This document shows, piece by piece, positions 41,325-51,339 of a stretch of 64,000 bases of DNA. The position numbers were made by a program, and so were the translations under genes. Under the pieces are notes generated by a model. That model saw only the letters and a list, made by a program, of their open reading frames with translations. It made no database searches and was not told the origin of the DNA. The stretch lies in the NCBI GenBank assembly GCA_015057605.1, contig SVDX01000009.1, positions 1 through 64,000 of the forward strand. The letters are read 5' to 3'. Source of the stretch: Lachnospira sp. GTDB lineage: Bacteria; Bacillota; Clostridia; Lachnospirales; Lachnospiraceae. Position 1 is the first letter of the stretch. Each line of letters starts with the position of its first letter.

Positions 41325-41891
41325 TTATTTAAATAATTTTTGTCCCTTTTTAAATTTTATGAACAGACCAATAAACGAAACTGCCATACCAGCTATAATC
41401 AAATATGCACCAAGTCCAGTATTTATGCCACTTACGAAGTCTTTTCTGTATTGTAAAAATTCAAAAATATACAAATATATCGCCGCAATCGAGAGTGAAA
41501 ATCCTGTTAATGCAAGCTTACTTTGACGTAAAATAAGCATCAAAAACATGATTAAAAGACCCGCTAAAAACACATCACTTATACGGTAATCAAACAGCTT
41601 TTCAGAAATTTCTTTACCGCCATATTGGTATGTAATCGAAGTAAAAAATGCTCCGACTGCCGCCACTATAATTCCTATAAAGGAAATAAATTTAATTGCT
41701 TCCTTTATTTTTACAGGTTCACTTTCTTTAACTAACTCAACGCTTTCTTCATTTTCCGCTTCACAAAGCTCTACTTCCCTCGTTTCAACCGCTACTGCTT
41801 CTTCTGTTTTAGGAAGTTCTATTTCTGCTCCACATATATTACAAAACTTTGCATTTTCTGGTAAATTATTGCCACAACTTTCACAAAACAT
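41325..41891 (-). CDS. Zinc-ribbon membrane protein of unknown function
   Basis: A 188-residue protein. The N-terminal zinc ribbon is MFCESCGNNLPENAKFCNICG (Cys pairs CxxC...CxxC in the first 21 residues). A Glu/Val-rich linker (~25-65) and four hydrophobic helices (~68-180) follow. This zinc_ribbon_2 plus membrane layout is common in Firmicutes and has no settled role. The ATG at 41889-41891 is chosen because GGAGG lies eight bases upstream; earlier in-frame ATGs are too close to or upstream of the site. Confidence 0.8.
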   Translation of the reverse strand: MFCESCGNNLPENAKFCNICGAEIELPKTEEAVAVETREVELCEAENEESVELVKESEPVKIKEAIKFISFIGIIVAAVGAFFTSITYQYGGKEISEKLFDYRISDVFLAGLLIMFLMLILRQSKLALTGFSLSIAAIYLYIFEFLQYRKDFVSGINTGLGAYLIIAGMAVSFIGLFIKFKKGQKLFK

Positions 41892-41949
41892 ATTCATATC
41901 CTCCGTATCTATCATATTAGTTAGATAATAACAAATACGGAGGATTTTT

Positions 41950-43512
41950 TCAATACTGCACTCTACTTATAATTAAAAGTTTCTTACCTTTTTCAACTTT
42001 GTCATTTTGCATATGATTCGTCTTTTTTATCATTTCTATGGTTGTATGATATTTCTTTGCTATATCCCAAAGGCTCTCACCATCATGGACAACATAACCT
42101 ATTATAGGAGGTAACTTCATTAATAATTCTGAATCCATTTTTTCAAATTCTACTGAACGAATTACATTTTCTACAATGCGTTCCTTTACAATCGCATCAA
42201 GACCTATATTTAATTTAAGTTCTACCTCTTCCCCCGAAAGCATATTTGTAATAACCTGCTCTACGCATGGCAAAACAGTATAAATAACATTTTTCCCTTC
42301 GAGTCCCGCTTCAATAATGTGGCTAAATGGTATATCTGTCTTAATTGTTCCTAAAGGCTCACTATCATTATCCTTTATGTAAATGAGATTAAGTGTTGCA
42401 ACGCCTAAGACTTCTATATTACCGTCTAAAATATTAGTTTCCTCAACTCTCGCCTGACAATCAGCATAGCAAATCTGCATAATTTTACTACCCTGAGTAT
42501 TTATGTTTATATTTTTATTAAGCTTACATTTTGAATAATTTTTGATAAGAATTTTATCAAATTCAACATTGTCAGCTACAAGCTTTGTATCCATTATAGG
42601 AGAATAAATATCGCTGATTATCTCATTTGTTCTATCCTCATATACCTTAATGTCTAATTCAATTACTGCATCTATTGAAAGTATTCTGCTTTCGCCGTCC
42701 TCATCCTCTCTAACTTCTACATCAACACATCCCAAACGGTATTCCACGCAGGCTATCATATCATCATTAATACCATTAATATCAAGCTTATTGCTATAAG
42801 GAATCGTACCCTCTAAGCTTCCTATCATACTATTGCCATTACCATAATACAGTACAAATGCTTTCATTTCTCCGCTTATATTAATTGCATTATCAACACA
42901 GCGCACATCCTGATTTTTTAATGAGAAATGCTTATACAGCAGTTCATCAACATTTGGTTTGTTATTAGGAACTGTAAGCTCTGTTTTTATACGTATTGTA
43001 TCATTTGTATTTACTACCAAATGACTAAGCTCTATACTGCGTTTTAAAACCTCTACCTTTTCTTTAACTCCCTCAATGTCTTCCATTATTTCTTCGTCAT
43101 ACATTTCCTCAGCTAAGACCTTTATTAGGAGTATTGCCTTTAAGCTTAACTTACGTGAATTAATAATTTTTACGGACACATCTTCAACTACAATATTACA
43201 TTTTATATTGCTTACCTTGTTTGCATTTTCATAATTCATAAGTTCCAAAAAATCGATACTGCCATTTAGGCTATTAATTCTATGATTTTCCTCTTCTGTA
43301 AGATAAAGAATTGAAAATTCAAGCTTTCCACTAATTTCAAGCTTTTCCTCCATTGCTCTTGTTTGTACCAGATTAGGAAATGCACTGCTTTTTAGAATCT
43401 TTACAATATCCGGCTTTGTTTCTGGCATATTGATATCTTCGTCAATTGTAATCTGCATCACATTTTCCTTACTAATTCTGTTCATATGAATGTTTTTCAT
43501 CTTTATTTCCAT
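41950..43512 (-). CDS. DUF3794/SPOCS domain protein with C-terminal LysM
   Basis: A 520-residue protein. Two or three SPOCS (DUF3794) repeats are visible, for example around DINMPETKPDIVKIL at ~30-45, VPNNKPNVDELLYKH near 190, and the second half after ~310. A single LysM ends the protein (YVVHDGESLWDIAKKYHTTIEMIKKTN at ~470). SPOCS/LysM proteins bind the spore surface or cortex peptidoglycan (SafA/SipL-like). SipL in Clostridioides recruits the coat protein SpoIVA through its LysM. No signal peptide, as expected for a mother-cell coat protein. The ATG at 43510-43512 has GGAGG. Confidence 0.88.
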   Translation of the reverse strand: MEIKMKNIHMNRISKENVMQITIDEDINMPETKPDIVKILKSSAFPNLVQTRAMEEKLEISGKLEFSILYLTEEENHRINSLNGSIDFLELMNYENANKVSNIKCNIVVEDVSVKIINSRKLSLKAILLIKVLAEEMYDEEIMEDIEGVKEKVEVLKRSIELSHLVVNTNDTIRIKTELTVPNNKPNVDELLYKHFSLKNQDVRCVDNAINISGEMKAFVLYYGNGNSMIGSLEGTIPYSNKLDINGINDDMIACVEYRLGCVDVEVREDEDGESRILSIDAVIELDIKVYEDRTNEIISDIYSPIMDTKLVADNVEFDKILIKNYSKCKLNKNININTQGSKIMQICYADCQARVEETNILDGNIEVLGVATLNLIYIKDNDSEPLGTIKTDIPFSHIIEAGLEGKNVIYTVLPCVEQVITNMLSGEEVELKLNIGLDAIVKERIVENVIRSVEFEKMDSELLMKLPPIIGYVVHDGESLWDIAKKYHTTIEMIKKTNHMQNDKVEKGKKLLIISRVQY

Positions 43513-43523
43513 ACTCTCCTCCA

Positions 43524-43934
43524 TTACTCAAATACTGTTGGCTTATCTCTAAATTCAATTTTGACTACAATGTAAGGATAGGTTACAACCTGATTTACTA
43601 CATCATTTTGACTCGGTCCAATAAGCGATGTCTTGATATTAATCGTATTATCCGTTTCATACAATTCGTCAAGCTTAACGCTATATCCCGTTGTAGCCCG
43701 CATTCCATAGCCCATCACTATGTATAGATAGTCATTTGAAGAAAAGGTTATTCTAAACTCCCTCTCCTTTTTCTCGTCAATTATATTCTTTAATTCCTCA
43801 GGTATATCTTTATTTGCTACCACTGTATAATCAATATAATTTTTCTTGGTAGTATTCTTCTTTTCAAGCTTACAGCCTGCTGCTAATATGACAAATATGC
43901 ATATTAGCAAAAATATATTTATTTTTTTGCGCAT
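43524..43934 (-). CDS. PrcB-like lipoprotein
   Basis: A 136-residue lipoprotein. Signal segment ~4-20 ends in the lipobox LAAGC. The C-terminal half (YIVMGYGMRATTGYSVKLDEL, then DVVNQVVTYPYIVVKIE) matches the PrcB_C domain, named after a protease-complex subunit. The ATG at 43932-43934 has GGAGG seven bases upstream. The stop codon overlaps one base with the SPOCS frame and lies 11 bases before its likely start, so the two are co-transcribed, linking it to the spore envelope by context only. Confidence 0.8.
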   Translation of the reverse strand: MRKKINIFLLICIFVILAAGCKLEKKNTTKKNYIDYTVVANKDIPEELKNIIDEKKEREFRITFSSNDYLYIVMGYGMRATTGYSVKLDELYETDNTINIKTSLIGPSQNDVVNQVVTYPYIVVKIEFRDKPTVFE

Positions 43935-44013
43935 GCGTTTGCCTCCAAGCTCCTTATAGAACCAAATATATTCTATATACACCTATTTTATGCTCATTCA
44001 CTATAATTAGGTA

Positions 44014-44041
44014 TTGATTTTTTATAATTCTATGGTATAAT
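44014..44041 (+). promoter_or_regulatory. Sigma-A promoter of the 44097 gene
   Basis: TTGATT, 16 bases, TATAAT, about 55 bases before the start. Confidence 0.72.
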
Positions 44042-44096
44042 GAATTCAGATTTTTATTTTGATAAAAATTAATTATATTTTTACGGAGGAAGAACG

Positions 44097-44363
44097 ATGG
44101 ATAAGAAATTAACTGGTATCGTAGCATACATAACATGGGTTGGCTTACTTATAGCTTTCCTTGCAGGTGATAAGGAAGGCGCTAAGTTCCATATCAACCA
44201 AGCTTTAGTTATCTTATTATTCAGCTTACTTTCAATCATCCCATGCATCGGTTGGATCTGGGGTATCTTCATGATCGTATGTTGGATTTTAGGTCTTGTT
44301 GCTGCTATCAAGGAAGAAGAAAAAGAAGTTCCTGTTATCGGTAAGATCAGAATTCTTAAGTAA
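44097..44363 (+). CDS. Small membrane protein, DUF4870-like
   Basis: An 88-residue protein with two to three hydrophobic helices (~8-23, ~37-50, ~52-70). The pattern KLTGIVAYITWVGLLIAFLAGDKEGAKFHINQALV is typical of DUF4870-type small membrane proteins (family also found fused to zinc ribbons). Function unknown. AGGAGG-like site before the ATG; it stands alone on the plus strand with its own promoter and terminator. Confidence 0.85.
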   Translation: MDKKLTGIVAYITWVGLLIAFLAGDKEGAKFHINQALVILLFSLLSIIPCIGWIWGIFMIVCWILGLVAAIKEEEKEVPVIGKIRILK

Positions 44364-44382
44364 TTAATTTTTAAAAATTAAA

Positions 44383-44412
44383 AGAGTTTCGCATATGCGA
44401 GGCTCTTTTTTT
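44383..44412 (+). terminator. Terminator of the 44097 gene
   Basis: AGAG/CTCT stem extended by the self-complementary TCGCATATGCGA, followed by seven T. Confidence 0.8.
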
Positions 44413-44421
44413 ATGCATAAA

Positions 44422-44443
44422 AAGGCCCGCATATGCGGGCCTT
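44422..44443 (-). terminator. Terminator of the nucleotidyltransferase operon
   Basis: AAGGCCCGCATATGCGGGCCTT is a perfect palindrome followed by TTTTT on the minus strand. Its core CGCATATGCG is shared with the facing terminator 10 bases away. Confidence 0.85.
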
Positions 44444-44452
44444 AATCATATC

Positions 44453-45370
44453 TTAAAATAATTGCTTTGGATATACTCCATCTTCAACAAGCTTATTGAT
44501 TGAATCAATTACAAATTGCTTATCTTCCTTGTAAGTAACGCCAAACCACTTATCCTTTGTTTCTAATACCTTAACTGTGGCTTTTTTACTCTTAACAAGC
44601 TCATCTACTATACCTGGCAATAAATATTCTGCCTTTAATGCATTATCTGAAAGCGAAGACAAGAACTCAACAAATCTTCCTTCTAATTCATTTAAGAACT
44701 CTGCTGGGAATCCCCACATATTCATTGATACATGCTTGTCTGGGCTAATAGCTACCATTTCATCACCCACTGGATGCGCAGCACCTGTTTCAGTCTTTAC
44801 AATACCGCCTGTCTCATTTACTTCAACAAGCATACCATTTTCATCTACTTCACATACGCCTCTTGTTACAGCACCATTATCGCTTAATGTATTACCTAAA
44901 ATAAATCCTGCCATAGCCATATTGTATTTACTGTCAACTATCATATCCTCATTTACAAGGAAATCATGTAACTTAACAAATGCATCCTTACCATAATAGT
45001 CATCTGCGTTAATTACAATAAATGGTTCCTTTACAATATCCTTACAAGCTAATATTGCTTGTCCTGTTCCCCATGGTTTAGCTCTTCCTTCCGGAACACT
45101 AAAGCCCTTAGGTAAATCATCAATTTCCTGGAATGCATACTCAACATCAATTACTTTGGAAATTCTATTACCGATTACTTCCATAAAATCCCTTTCAAGG
45201 TCTTTACGTATTACAAATACAACCTTATTAAAGCCAGCTTCCTTTGCATCAAAAATTGAGTAATCCATAATTATTTCGCCATTTGGTCCAATAGGTGCTA
45301 ACTGCTTAATTCCACCACCAAAACGGCTTCCTATACCTGCTGCCATAATTACCAATGTAGTATTTTTCAT
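44453..45370 (-). CDS. Sugar-phosphate nucleotidyltransferase
   Basis: A 305-residue NTP-transferase. The nucleotide loop reads VIMAAGIGSRFGGGIKQL (residues ~7-24), followed by ILACKDIVKEPFIVINADDYYG with the metal site, and VNETGG / GFPAEFLNELE later. It joins a nucleotide to a sugar 1-phosphate; which sugar is not readable. It follows galE by 20 bases, so the pair likely supplies activated sugars for the surface polysaccharides. The single-domain form lacks the left-handed helix tail of GlmU/GlgC. Confidence 0.85.
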   Translation of the reverse strand: MKNTTLVIMAAGIGSRFGGGIKQLAPIGPNGEIIMDYSIFDAKEAGFNKVVFVIRKDLERDFMEVIGNRISKVIDVEYAFQEIDDLPKGFSVPEGRAKPWGTGQAILACKDIVKEPFIVINADDYYGKDAFVKLHDFLVNEDMIVDSKYNMAMAGFILGNTLSDNGAVTRGVCEVDENGMLVEVNETGGIVKTETGAAHPVGDEMVAISPDKHVSMNMWGFPAEFLNELEGRFVEFLSSLSDNALKAEYLLPGIVDELVKSKKATVKVLETKDKWFGVTYKEDKQFVIDSINKLVEDGVYPKQLF

Positions 45371-45390
45371 TTCATCATTCTCCTTATCTC

Positions 45391-46398
45391 TTAGTATCCT
45401 TGCGGATTATTACTTTGCCAATTATACGAGTCCTTGCACATTGCAACAAGATCTTTCTTTGCTTCCCACTTTAATTCTTCTCTTGCCTTTGAAGGATCTG
45501 CATAGCAGCACGCAATATCTCCCGGTCTTCTTTCTTTAATAATATATGGTATTTCAATATTATTAGCCTTTTCAAATGCCTTAACCATGTCAAGAACACT
45601 ATATCCTACACCTGTTCCAAGGTTATATGTTAATACACCCTTGTTCTCTTTAAGTTTTTCAATAGCTCTTACATGTCCTAACGCCAAATCAACAACATGA
45701 ATATAATCTCTTACACCTGTACCATCTGGAGTATCATAATCATCTCCAAATACACCCAGCTTTTCTAATTTACCTACTGCCACCTGTGTTATATATGGCA
45801 TTAAATTATTAGGAATGCCCTTTGGATTTTCCCCTATTCTGCCGCTCTCATGGGCACCTATTGGATTAAAGTATCTTAATAACACTATATTCCATTCATT
45901 ATCAGACACATACAAATCCTTTAAAATTTCTTCAAGCATAAGCTTCGTTCTTCCGTATGGATTTGTTGCCGATGTAGGAAAATCCTCTGTAATAGGCACA
46001 GTCTTTGGAACACCGTATACTGTTGCTGATGAGCTAAATACGATATTCTTTACATTGTAATCTGCCATAACCTTACACAGATTAACAGTGCCCTCCACAT
46101 TATTATGATAATACATAAGTGGCTTTGCCACAGATTCACCTACAGCCTTGTAGCCTGCAAAATGTATTACTGAATCTATATTTTCATTTTCAAATATTTT
46201 TTTTAACATAGCTTCATCAAGGATATCTCCTTCATAAAAGCTTATACTCTTTCCTGTTAATTCCTCTACTCGTCTTATTGCCTCATAACTTGAGTTACTA
46301 AGATTATCAATAACAACAACCTCATAACCCTCATTGAGCAATTCAACGCAGGTGTGGCTTCCAATATAGCCGGCACCTCCTGTAACCAATATGGCCAT
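45391..46398 (-). CDS. galE: UDP-glucose 4-epimerase
   Basis: A 335-residue extended SDR that interconverts UDP-glucose and UDP-galactose. NAD loop [11 protein letters not shown] at 5-15, catalytic Tyr148 and Lys152 in [19 protein letters not shown] and [14 protein letters not shown] as in GalE. It could supply UDP-galactose for glf (36127) and the polysaccharide operon. AGGAGG before the ATG directly follows the hairpin element at 46415-46457. Confidence 0.95.
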   Translation of the reverse strand: MAILVTGGAGYIGSHTCVELLNEGYEVVVIDNLSNSSYEAIRRVEELTGKSISFYEGDILDEAMLKKIFENENIDSVIHFAGYKAVGESVAKPLMYYHNNVEGTVNLCKVMADYNVKNIVFSSSATVYGVPKTVPITEDFPTSATNPYGRTKLMLEEILKDLYVSDNEWNIVLLRYFNPIGAHESGRIGENPKGIPNNLMPYITQVAVGKLEKLGVFGDDYDTPDGTGVRDYIHVVDLALGHVRAIEKLKENKGVLTYNLGTGVGYSVLDMVKAFEKANNIEIPYIIKERRPGDIACCYADPSKAREELKWEAKKDLVAMCKDSYNWQSNNPQGY

Positions 46399-46414
46399 AA
46401 CTACCTCCTATATA

Positions 46415-46457
46415 AAATTTGCGTAGCAAATTTCTAATTAACTTGCGCCAGCAAGTT
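46415..46457 (-). promoter_or_regulatory. Two-hairpin leader element before galE
   Basis: On the mRNA strand hairpin I is AACTTGC/GCAAGTT (46440-46457), the linker is AATTAG, and hairpin II is AAATTTGC/GCAAATTT (46415-46433); the ribosome site follows. The same linker and hairpin II, with a re-paired hairpin I, occur before the polysaccharide operon (26273-26331). The stop codon of the upstream PEGA gene falls at the element edge. Confidence 0.6.
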
Positions 46458-47514
46458 ATATGTCTGCATCCAAATCTATCTGTATTGACATAGTCAGCTT
46501 ATCCACTACAAAGCTATCATACACTGTTTCGTAACCATTTGCAATAATTGTTAGATAATGTGTTCCATAAGCAAGTGTAACGCCCTGTGTATAGTCAACC
46601 TTTTGTCCATCAACATAAAGACTTACTCCTGGCTGTGCTACAGTAAATTCTACTGTACCTTTCTTTGCAGCATCCTGAAGATATTCTGTAAATGTAAGTG
46701 TTGCTGTAGCGTCCTTAGCAATCGTCACGCTCTTAGTTGCTGTAATTCCAGCCTTACTAAGCTCAATATCGTGTGTACCTTCAGTAACCTCAATAAGCAT
46801 ATCCTTCTTTACTATCATTACTCGCGAACTACCTATTGATACATAGCCATCCAAAAATTGTGTTACGCCTTCTAACTTAAGATATCCATGACTCTTTTCC
46901 ACAACAACCGAGCAAATTGTATTGCTACAGCCTCTTAAAGTTATTACATCATATTTTCCTATATCTTCTATATACTCAGCCTCCTCCTTATAAAAGGATT
47001 CAGTCTGATCTGTATATGAATATGTGCTTCCAGCAAAACTGATAGTATTATTATAAACATTTACTTCTGCACCTGTAACCTGCTTTTTCTCCCATGCTTT
47101 ATCCGATATAGCAATCTTACTTATGTAATCACTATTAGAATCATAAACGATATCAACTATTTCACCCAACTTTATCTGCGAAACTGTTATCTGCGTACCA
47201 TGCTTATCTTGTATAGATGATGCTTGTGCAAAGCTTAAATCATATTGAAGTCCTGAAATAGAAGGTTCAAGCTTGTTAGATTTATCAATTGTAATAGCCT
47301 TAAGCTTCATCATCTTTGTTGACGAATTAATATCAGTAACTATAGCTGTAAGCTTAATAGTCCCATCACTTTCTGTAGGTTCGTTAGCCTCAATATTCGG
47401 TTTATTATAAATTTCATCTCCACTTGTTATGCTACCATTTTTCTTATCATTCTTACAGGCTGTAAGTAAAAACAAAAGTACCAATACAAGCAATATACTC
47501 AAATGTTTTTTCAT
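46456..47514 (-). CDS. PEGA-domain lipoprotein
   Basis: A 352-residue lipoprotein of unknown role. The signal segment (~5-19) ends in a lipobox-like LLTAC. A beta-rich middle follows, then two PEGA-like repeats (MLIEVTEGTHDIELSKAGI at ~230-250; VEFTVAQPGVSLYVDGQKV with YGTHYLTIIANGYE at ~285-330). PEGA domains are found in surface proteins. The ATG at 47512-47514 is preferred to earlier ATGs because GGTG lies nine bases upstream. It lies between the CotS-like gene and galE. Confidence 0.82.
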   Translation of the reverse strand: MKKHLSILLVLVLLFLLTACKNDKKNGSITSGDEIYNKPNIEANEPTESDGTIKLTAIVTDINSSTKMMKLKAITIDKSNKLEPSISGLQYDLSFAQASSIQDKHGTQITVSQIKLGEIVDIVYDSNSDYISKIAISDKAWEKKQVTGAEVNVYNNTISFAGSTYSYTDQTESFYKEEAEYIEDIGKYDVITLRGCSNTICSVVVEKSHGYLKLEGVTQFLDGYVSIGSSRVMIVKKDMLIEVTEGTHDIELSKAGITATKSVTIAKDATATLTFTEYLQDAAKKGTVEFTVAQPGVSLYVDGQKVDYTQGVTLAYGTHYLTIIANGYETVYDSFVVDKLTMSIQIDLDADI

Positions 47515-47555
47515 ATTCGACATCACCACAAATAATTGTAACATATTTATATAAG

Positions 47556-48524
47556 TTATGCAAATACACTCTCTATAAACTTTTTACGATAAGCCTCCTT
47601 TGAAATACACATTCTAAGCTTTTCAGTATTTTTTTGTGGTATCCACGCCTTACTGTTGTTATAATAAAAATTCACTATTTTCCAAAATTTTTCTGGAAAC
47701 ATAAATGCAAATTTAAGTAATTCAAACTCTGTTTCATCCATAGGTCTTAGCTTCTGATACTCATTTAACATTTTATCAGCCAAGCCTAATTCCCAGTCGT
47801 GTTTTTCAAGTACCTTTCTCATAAAATCATACAAATCCAAAATCTGCACGTCATATTTTAGCCTTTCCATACTTGTAACTATTGCACTGTCATTTTCCAT
47901 TATTAAATTATGATAATTATAGCTTCCATGACACAAATGCTTTACATATCCATTTAGTTCAATTTTATCAAGCATTTCCATACTTTTTCTTGCTTGCTCA
48001 AAAAATGTATTATAATTACTTTGTGCGTACATTTCAAATTCCGTTTTGTTTCGTCTTTGTAGCAAATAATTCTTTACCTTTCTTAACTCGCGATATTTCT
48101 TGGCATATCTTTCATATATGCTAAATCCATTTTCAAAAAACGCTGTATCCAGTGGCTCATTTTTTTCGAGCTCACAATGCAAAAGGGCCAGTGTCTCTAT
48201 CGCAATTAACACATCCCTCTCTTGCGACAAATCACACTCGCGCCCTACATACCAATCCTTTAAAATATAGCTTTTACCATCCTCCATAGTAACACTATAT
48301 TCTCCTTGCGAGGTAGTATTTATCACATCTAACTTTATAAGTCCATTATTCATAATATCCTTCATTACATCATACTGAAGTTTAAGCTTTTCCTTAGACA
48401 ACTTACATTCCATTAAAAGCTTAAGCCCTGTGTTGCACTTACATATATATACTCCTCTTCCTCTATTAAAACTCTCAAGCTGCATATTATATTTTTCAAG
48501 TATACTTATAATATTTTCCTCCAC
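47556..48524 (-). CDS. CotS/YsxE-like spore coat kinase-fold protein
   Basis: A 322-residue aminoglycoside-phosphotransferase-fold protein. ATP-lobe strands GVYICKCNTGLKLLMECKL, catalytic-loop-like LCHGSYNYHNLIME (replacing HGD with HGS), and VQILDLYDFMRKVL in place of the DFD. It resembles the CotS/CotI family of spore coat proteins that keep a kinase fold. Loss of the catalytic Asp suggests little kinase activity (HGS instead of HGD). GTG start with AGGAGG eight bases upstream. Confidence 0.78.
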   Translation of the reverse strand: MEENIISILEKYNMQLESFNRGRGVYICKCNTGLKLLMECKLSKEKLKLQYDVMKDIMNNGLIKLDVINTTSQGEYSVTMEDGKSYILKDWYVGRECDLSQERDVLIAIETLALLHCELEKNEPLDTAFFENGFSIYERYAKKYRELRKVKNYLLQRRNKTEFEMYAQSNYNTFFEQARKSMEMLDKIELNGYVKHLCHGSYNYHNLIMENDSAIVTSMERLKYDVQILDLYDFMRKVLEKHDWELGLADKMLNEYQKLRPMDETEFELLKFAFMFPEKFWKIVNFYYNNSKAWIPQKNTEKLRMCISKEAYRKKFIESVFA

Positions 48525-48551
48525 CTTTGCACCCTCCTATTACATAAAGTT

Positions 48552-48622
48552 AAAAGCCATTCACATATTTTAGACTATCTAATCTTATGACCAAATAGTA
48601 AAAAATATGTAAATGGCTTTTT
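48552..48622 (-). terminator. Long-stem terminator after cca
   Basis: AAAAGCCATT(C)ACATATTTTA and its near-complete inverse form a ~19-bp stem with a ~30-base loop, directly after the cca stop. T-rich on the 3' arm on the minus strand. Confidence 0.65.
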
Positions 48623-48623
48623 G

Positions 48624-49841
48624 TTATTTTAATATGTTCAACAATTGTTCTTTATCATTAAGCTGTGGATTTTCTAAGACTTTTTCTAAAAGCATATCCA
48701 AAATATCCCCAAGCTCTTTTCCTGGCGCATAACCTAATTTAATAAGGTCAGCACCTGCAAGCTTTAATTCCTTTAAGGATAAGCAATCTCCTCTATTTAC
48801 AATAAGCTGATACCTATCATCAATAAGTTTAAGTTGCTCTAATAAATGCTCATTCTTAATAGTCTTTGCATATATTTTTTTCAGAGCTATACGCTTTTCA
48901 AAAAGCTCCTTAGACATATTGCTTACAAGCCTTCTTATTAAGACTTCATCAGTATCAACATCCTGTAAAAAGTATTCTGCAAGCACCTTAACATGCTCAA
49001 CTGTCCTATTATCAAATCTTAAATCCCTTAGCACACGTTTTGCAGCATCGCCACCAAACGGATGTAGTAACACTGCATATGCAAGTTCCTTGTCATGTGT
49101 AGTATATCTAAGCATATCGTTAATTAAGTCAATTTTTCCTTCATGCACAAGGCTATCATAAAAGCTTAAAACATGTGTAGTAATGCCCGTATCATATAAA
49201 TATTTAAGATAGCTTGGATTCTTTGATAGTATAGTTTTGGTAAGCTCTACTCGAATTCTTTCTGCGCTAATCTTTGATATATTACCAGAGAGTTCCTTTA
49301 TCGCAAGTAAAGTATTTTCTTCAATCAAAAAACCTAACTGTGCTGAAAATCTGACAGCTCTCATCATTCTTAGTGCGTCTTCATTAAAACGATCCTTAGG
49401 ATTGCCCACACATCGTATTATACCTTTTTTCAAATCGCCCAATCCGTCAAATTCATCTACAAGACCTGTTGCATAATTGTATGCCATAGCATTGATAGTG
49501 AAATCTCTTCTTTTCAAGTCTTCAATTAGATTTCTTGTAAATTCTACCTGTTTAGGATGTCTTCCATCCTCATATTCACCATCTATCCTATATGTAGTTA
49601 CTTCAAATGCATCTTCATCTAGTAAAACTGTAACTGTTCCATGCTTGATACCTGTATCAACGGTTCTTCTAAATAATTCTTTCACTTCCCATGGCATAGC
49701 CGAAGTGGTTATATCCCAATCCTCAGGTTCTCTTTTAAGCATAGCATCTCTTACACAGCCACCAACTGCATAGGCCTCATATCCGTTTTCAAGCAGTCTA
49801 TTAATTATATATTCTACTTTATCCGGTAATTTTATTGTCAT
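48624..49841 (-). CDS. cca: CCA tRNA nucleotidyltransferase
   Basis: A 405-residue class II CCA-adding enzyme that builds and repairs the tRNA 3' end. Active site GGCVRD at 27-32 and metal site DWD at 41-43. The conserved RRDFTINAMAYN and DRFNEDALRMMRAVRF regions follow, with an HD-like helical tail. The ATG at 49839-49841 is chosen; a longer frame would overlap proS by 56 bases. It begins one base after the proS stop. Confidence 0.94.
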   Translation of the reverse strand: MTIKLPDKVEYIINRLLENGYEAYAVGGCVRDAMLKREPEDWDITTSAMPWEVKELFRRTVDTGIKHGTVTVLLDEDAFEVTTYRIDGEYEDGRHPKQVEFTRNLIEDLKRRDFTINAMAYNYATGLVDEFDGLGDLKKGIIRCVGNPKDRFNEDALRMMRAVRFSAQLGFLIEENTLLAIKELSGNISKISAERIRVELTKTILSKNPSYLKYLYDTGITTHVLSFYDSLVHEGKIDLINDMLRYTTHDKELAYAVLLHPFGGDAAKRVLRDLRFDNRTVEHVKVLAEYFLQDVDTDEVLIRRLVSNMSKELFEKRIALKKIYAKTIKNEHLLEQLKLIDDRYQLIVNRGDCLSLKELKLAGADLIKLGYAPGKELGDILDMLLEKVLENPQLNDKEQLLNILK

Positions 49842-49842
49842 A

Positions 49843-51276
49843 TTAATATGCCTTTCCCCAATATACCATCTTCTTCGCAGGCTTACCACAGCATACACAT
49901 ACGTCGCTTAAGTTTTCCTGTTCAAATGGCATACATCTTGAAGTAGCAGACACGTCTTCTTTAATCTTGTTTTCACATTCAACATCACCACACCACATAG
50001 CCTTTACAAAGCCTTGCTTATTAGTAATGATATCCTTAAAGCTTTCATAATCTGTTGCTACTCTTGTATTTTCTTCTCTGTGCGCCTTAGCTCTTTCAAA
50101 CATATCATTTTGCATTGTTTCAAGAACCTCGCCAACCTTAGCTGCAACATCATCTAAAGATACAACTATCTTTTCTCTTGTATCTCTTCTTACAATTACA
50201 CATTGGTTAGCCTCAATATCCTTTGGACCAATTTCTATTCTTAAAGGAATACCGCGCATCTCCTGTTCTGCAAACTTAAAGCCTGGGTTCTTATCCGACT
50301 TATCAACCTTTACCTTGTAATCAGAAAGCATAGCCTTTAATTCATCAGCCTTTTCTAAAACGCCTTCCTTTTTTTGCATAATAGGTACAATCATAACCTG
50401 TGTAGGTGCAATTCTTGGTGGCAATACAAGACCTGAATCATCGCCATGAACCATAATCATAGCTCCGATTAATCTTGTTGTCATACCCCATGATGTCTGA
50501 TGTACATACTGTTGCTTATTTTCTTTATCTGTATATTGAATACCAAATGCTTTAGCAAATCCATCTCCGAAGTTATGGCTTGTACCTGACTGCAATGCCT
50601 TACCATCATGCATAAGAGCTTCAATTGTATAAGTAGCCTCTGCTCCGGCAAACTTTTCCTTATCTGTCTTACGGCCTTTAACAACAGGCATAGCAAGAAC
50701 TTCTTCACAAAATGCAGCATATACATTAAGCATTAATTGTGTTCTTTCTTCAGCTTCTTTAGCTGTTGCGTGAGCAGTATGACCTTCCTGCCATAAGAAT
50801 TCTCTTGAACGAAGAAATGGTCTTGTCTCCTTCTCCCATCTTACTACTGAACACCATTGATTATATAACTTAGGCAAATCTCTATATGATTGAACTTCAT
50901 TTGCATAGAAGTCACAGAACAAAGTCTCTGATGTAGGTCTTACGCACATTCTCTCCTGTAATGGATTAAGTCCGCCATGAGTAACCCATGCAACCTCTGG
51001 TGCAAAGCCTTCAATATGATCCTTTTCTTTTTGTAAAAGGCTCTCTGGAATAAACATAGGCATATATACATTTTCAACGCCTGTTTCCTTAAATCTTCTG
51101 TCTAATTCGGCCTGAATATTCTCCCAAATTGCATAACCTGCAGGTTTTAAAATCATACAGCCCTTTACGCTTGAATAATCGATTAATTCTGCCTTCACAA
51201 CAACGTCTGTATACCATTGTGCGAAATCATCATTCATAGATGTAATTGCTTCAACTAACTTTTTATCGTTTGCCAT
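49843..51276 (-). CDS. proS: Prolyl-tRNA synthetase (archaeal/eukaryotic-like type)
   Basis: A 477-residue class II synthetase. Motif 2 is [23 protein letters not shown] with the [20 protein letters not shown] region, and motif 3 is [13 protein letters not shown]. The C-terminal extension ends in MVYWGKAY with zinc-type cysteines, as in archaeal/eukaryotic-type ProS, and the bacterial editing (INS) domain is absent. This type is common in Clostridia. GGAGAG before the ATG. Confidence 0.95.
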   Translation of the reverse strand: MANDKKLVEAITSMNDDFAQWYTDVVVKAELIDYSSVKGCMILKPAGYAIWENIQAELDRRFKETGVENVYMPMFIPESLLQKEKDHIEGFAPEVAWVTHGGLNPLQERMCVRPTSETLFCDFYANEVQSYRDLPKLYNQWCSVVRWEKETRPFLRSREFLWQEGHTAHATAKEAEERTQLMLNVYAAFCEEVLAMPVVKGRKTDKEKFAGAEATYTIEALMHDGKALQSGTSHNFGDGFAKAFGIQYTDKENKQQYVHQTSWGMTTRLIGAMIMVHGDDSGLVLPPRIAPTQVMIVPIMQKKEGVLEKADELKAMLSDYKVKVDKSDKNPGFKFAEQEMRGIPLRIEIGPKDIEANQCVIVRRDTREKIVVSLDDVAAKVGEVLETMQNDMFERAKAHREENTRVATDYESFKDIITNKQGFVKAMWCGDVECENKIKEDVSATSRCMPFEQENLSDVCVCCGKPAKKMVYWGKAY

Positions 51277-51339
51277 CTTTATCTCTCCTTAAAAATACTG
51301 CTTATATATTATCACACAATCCCCCAAAAATAAAGAACT

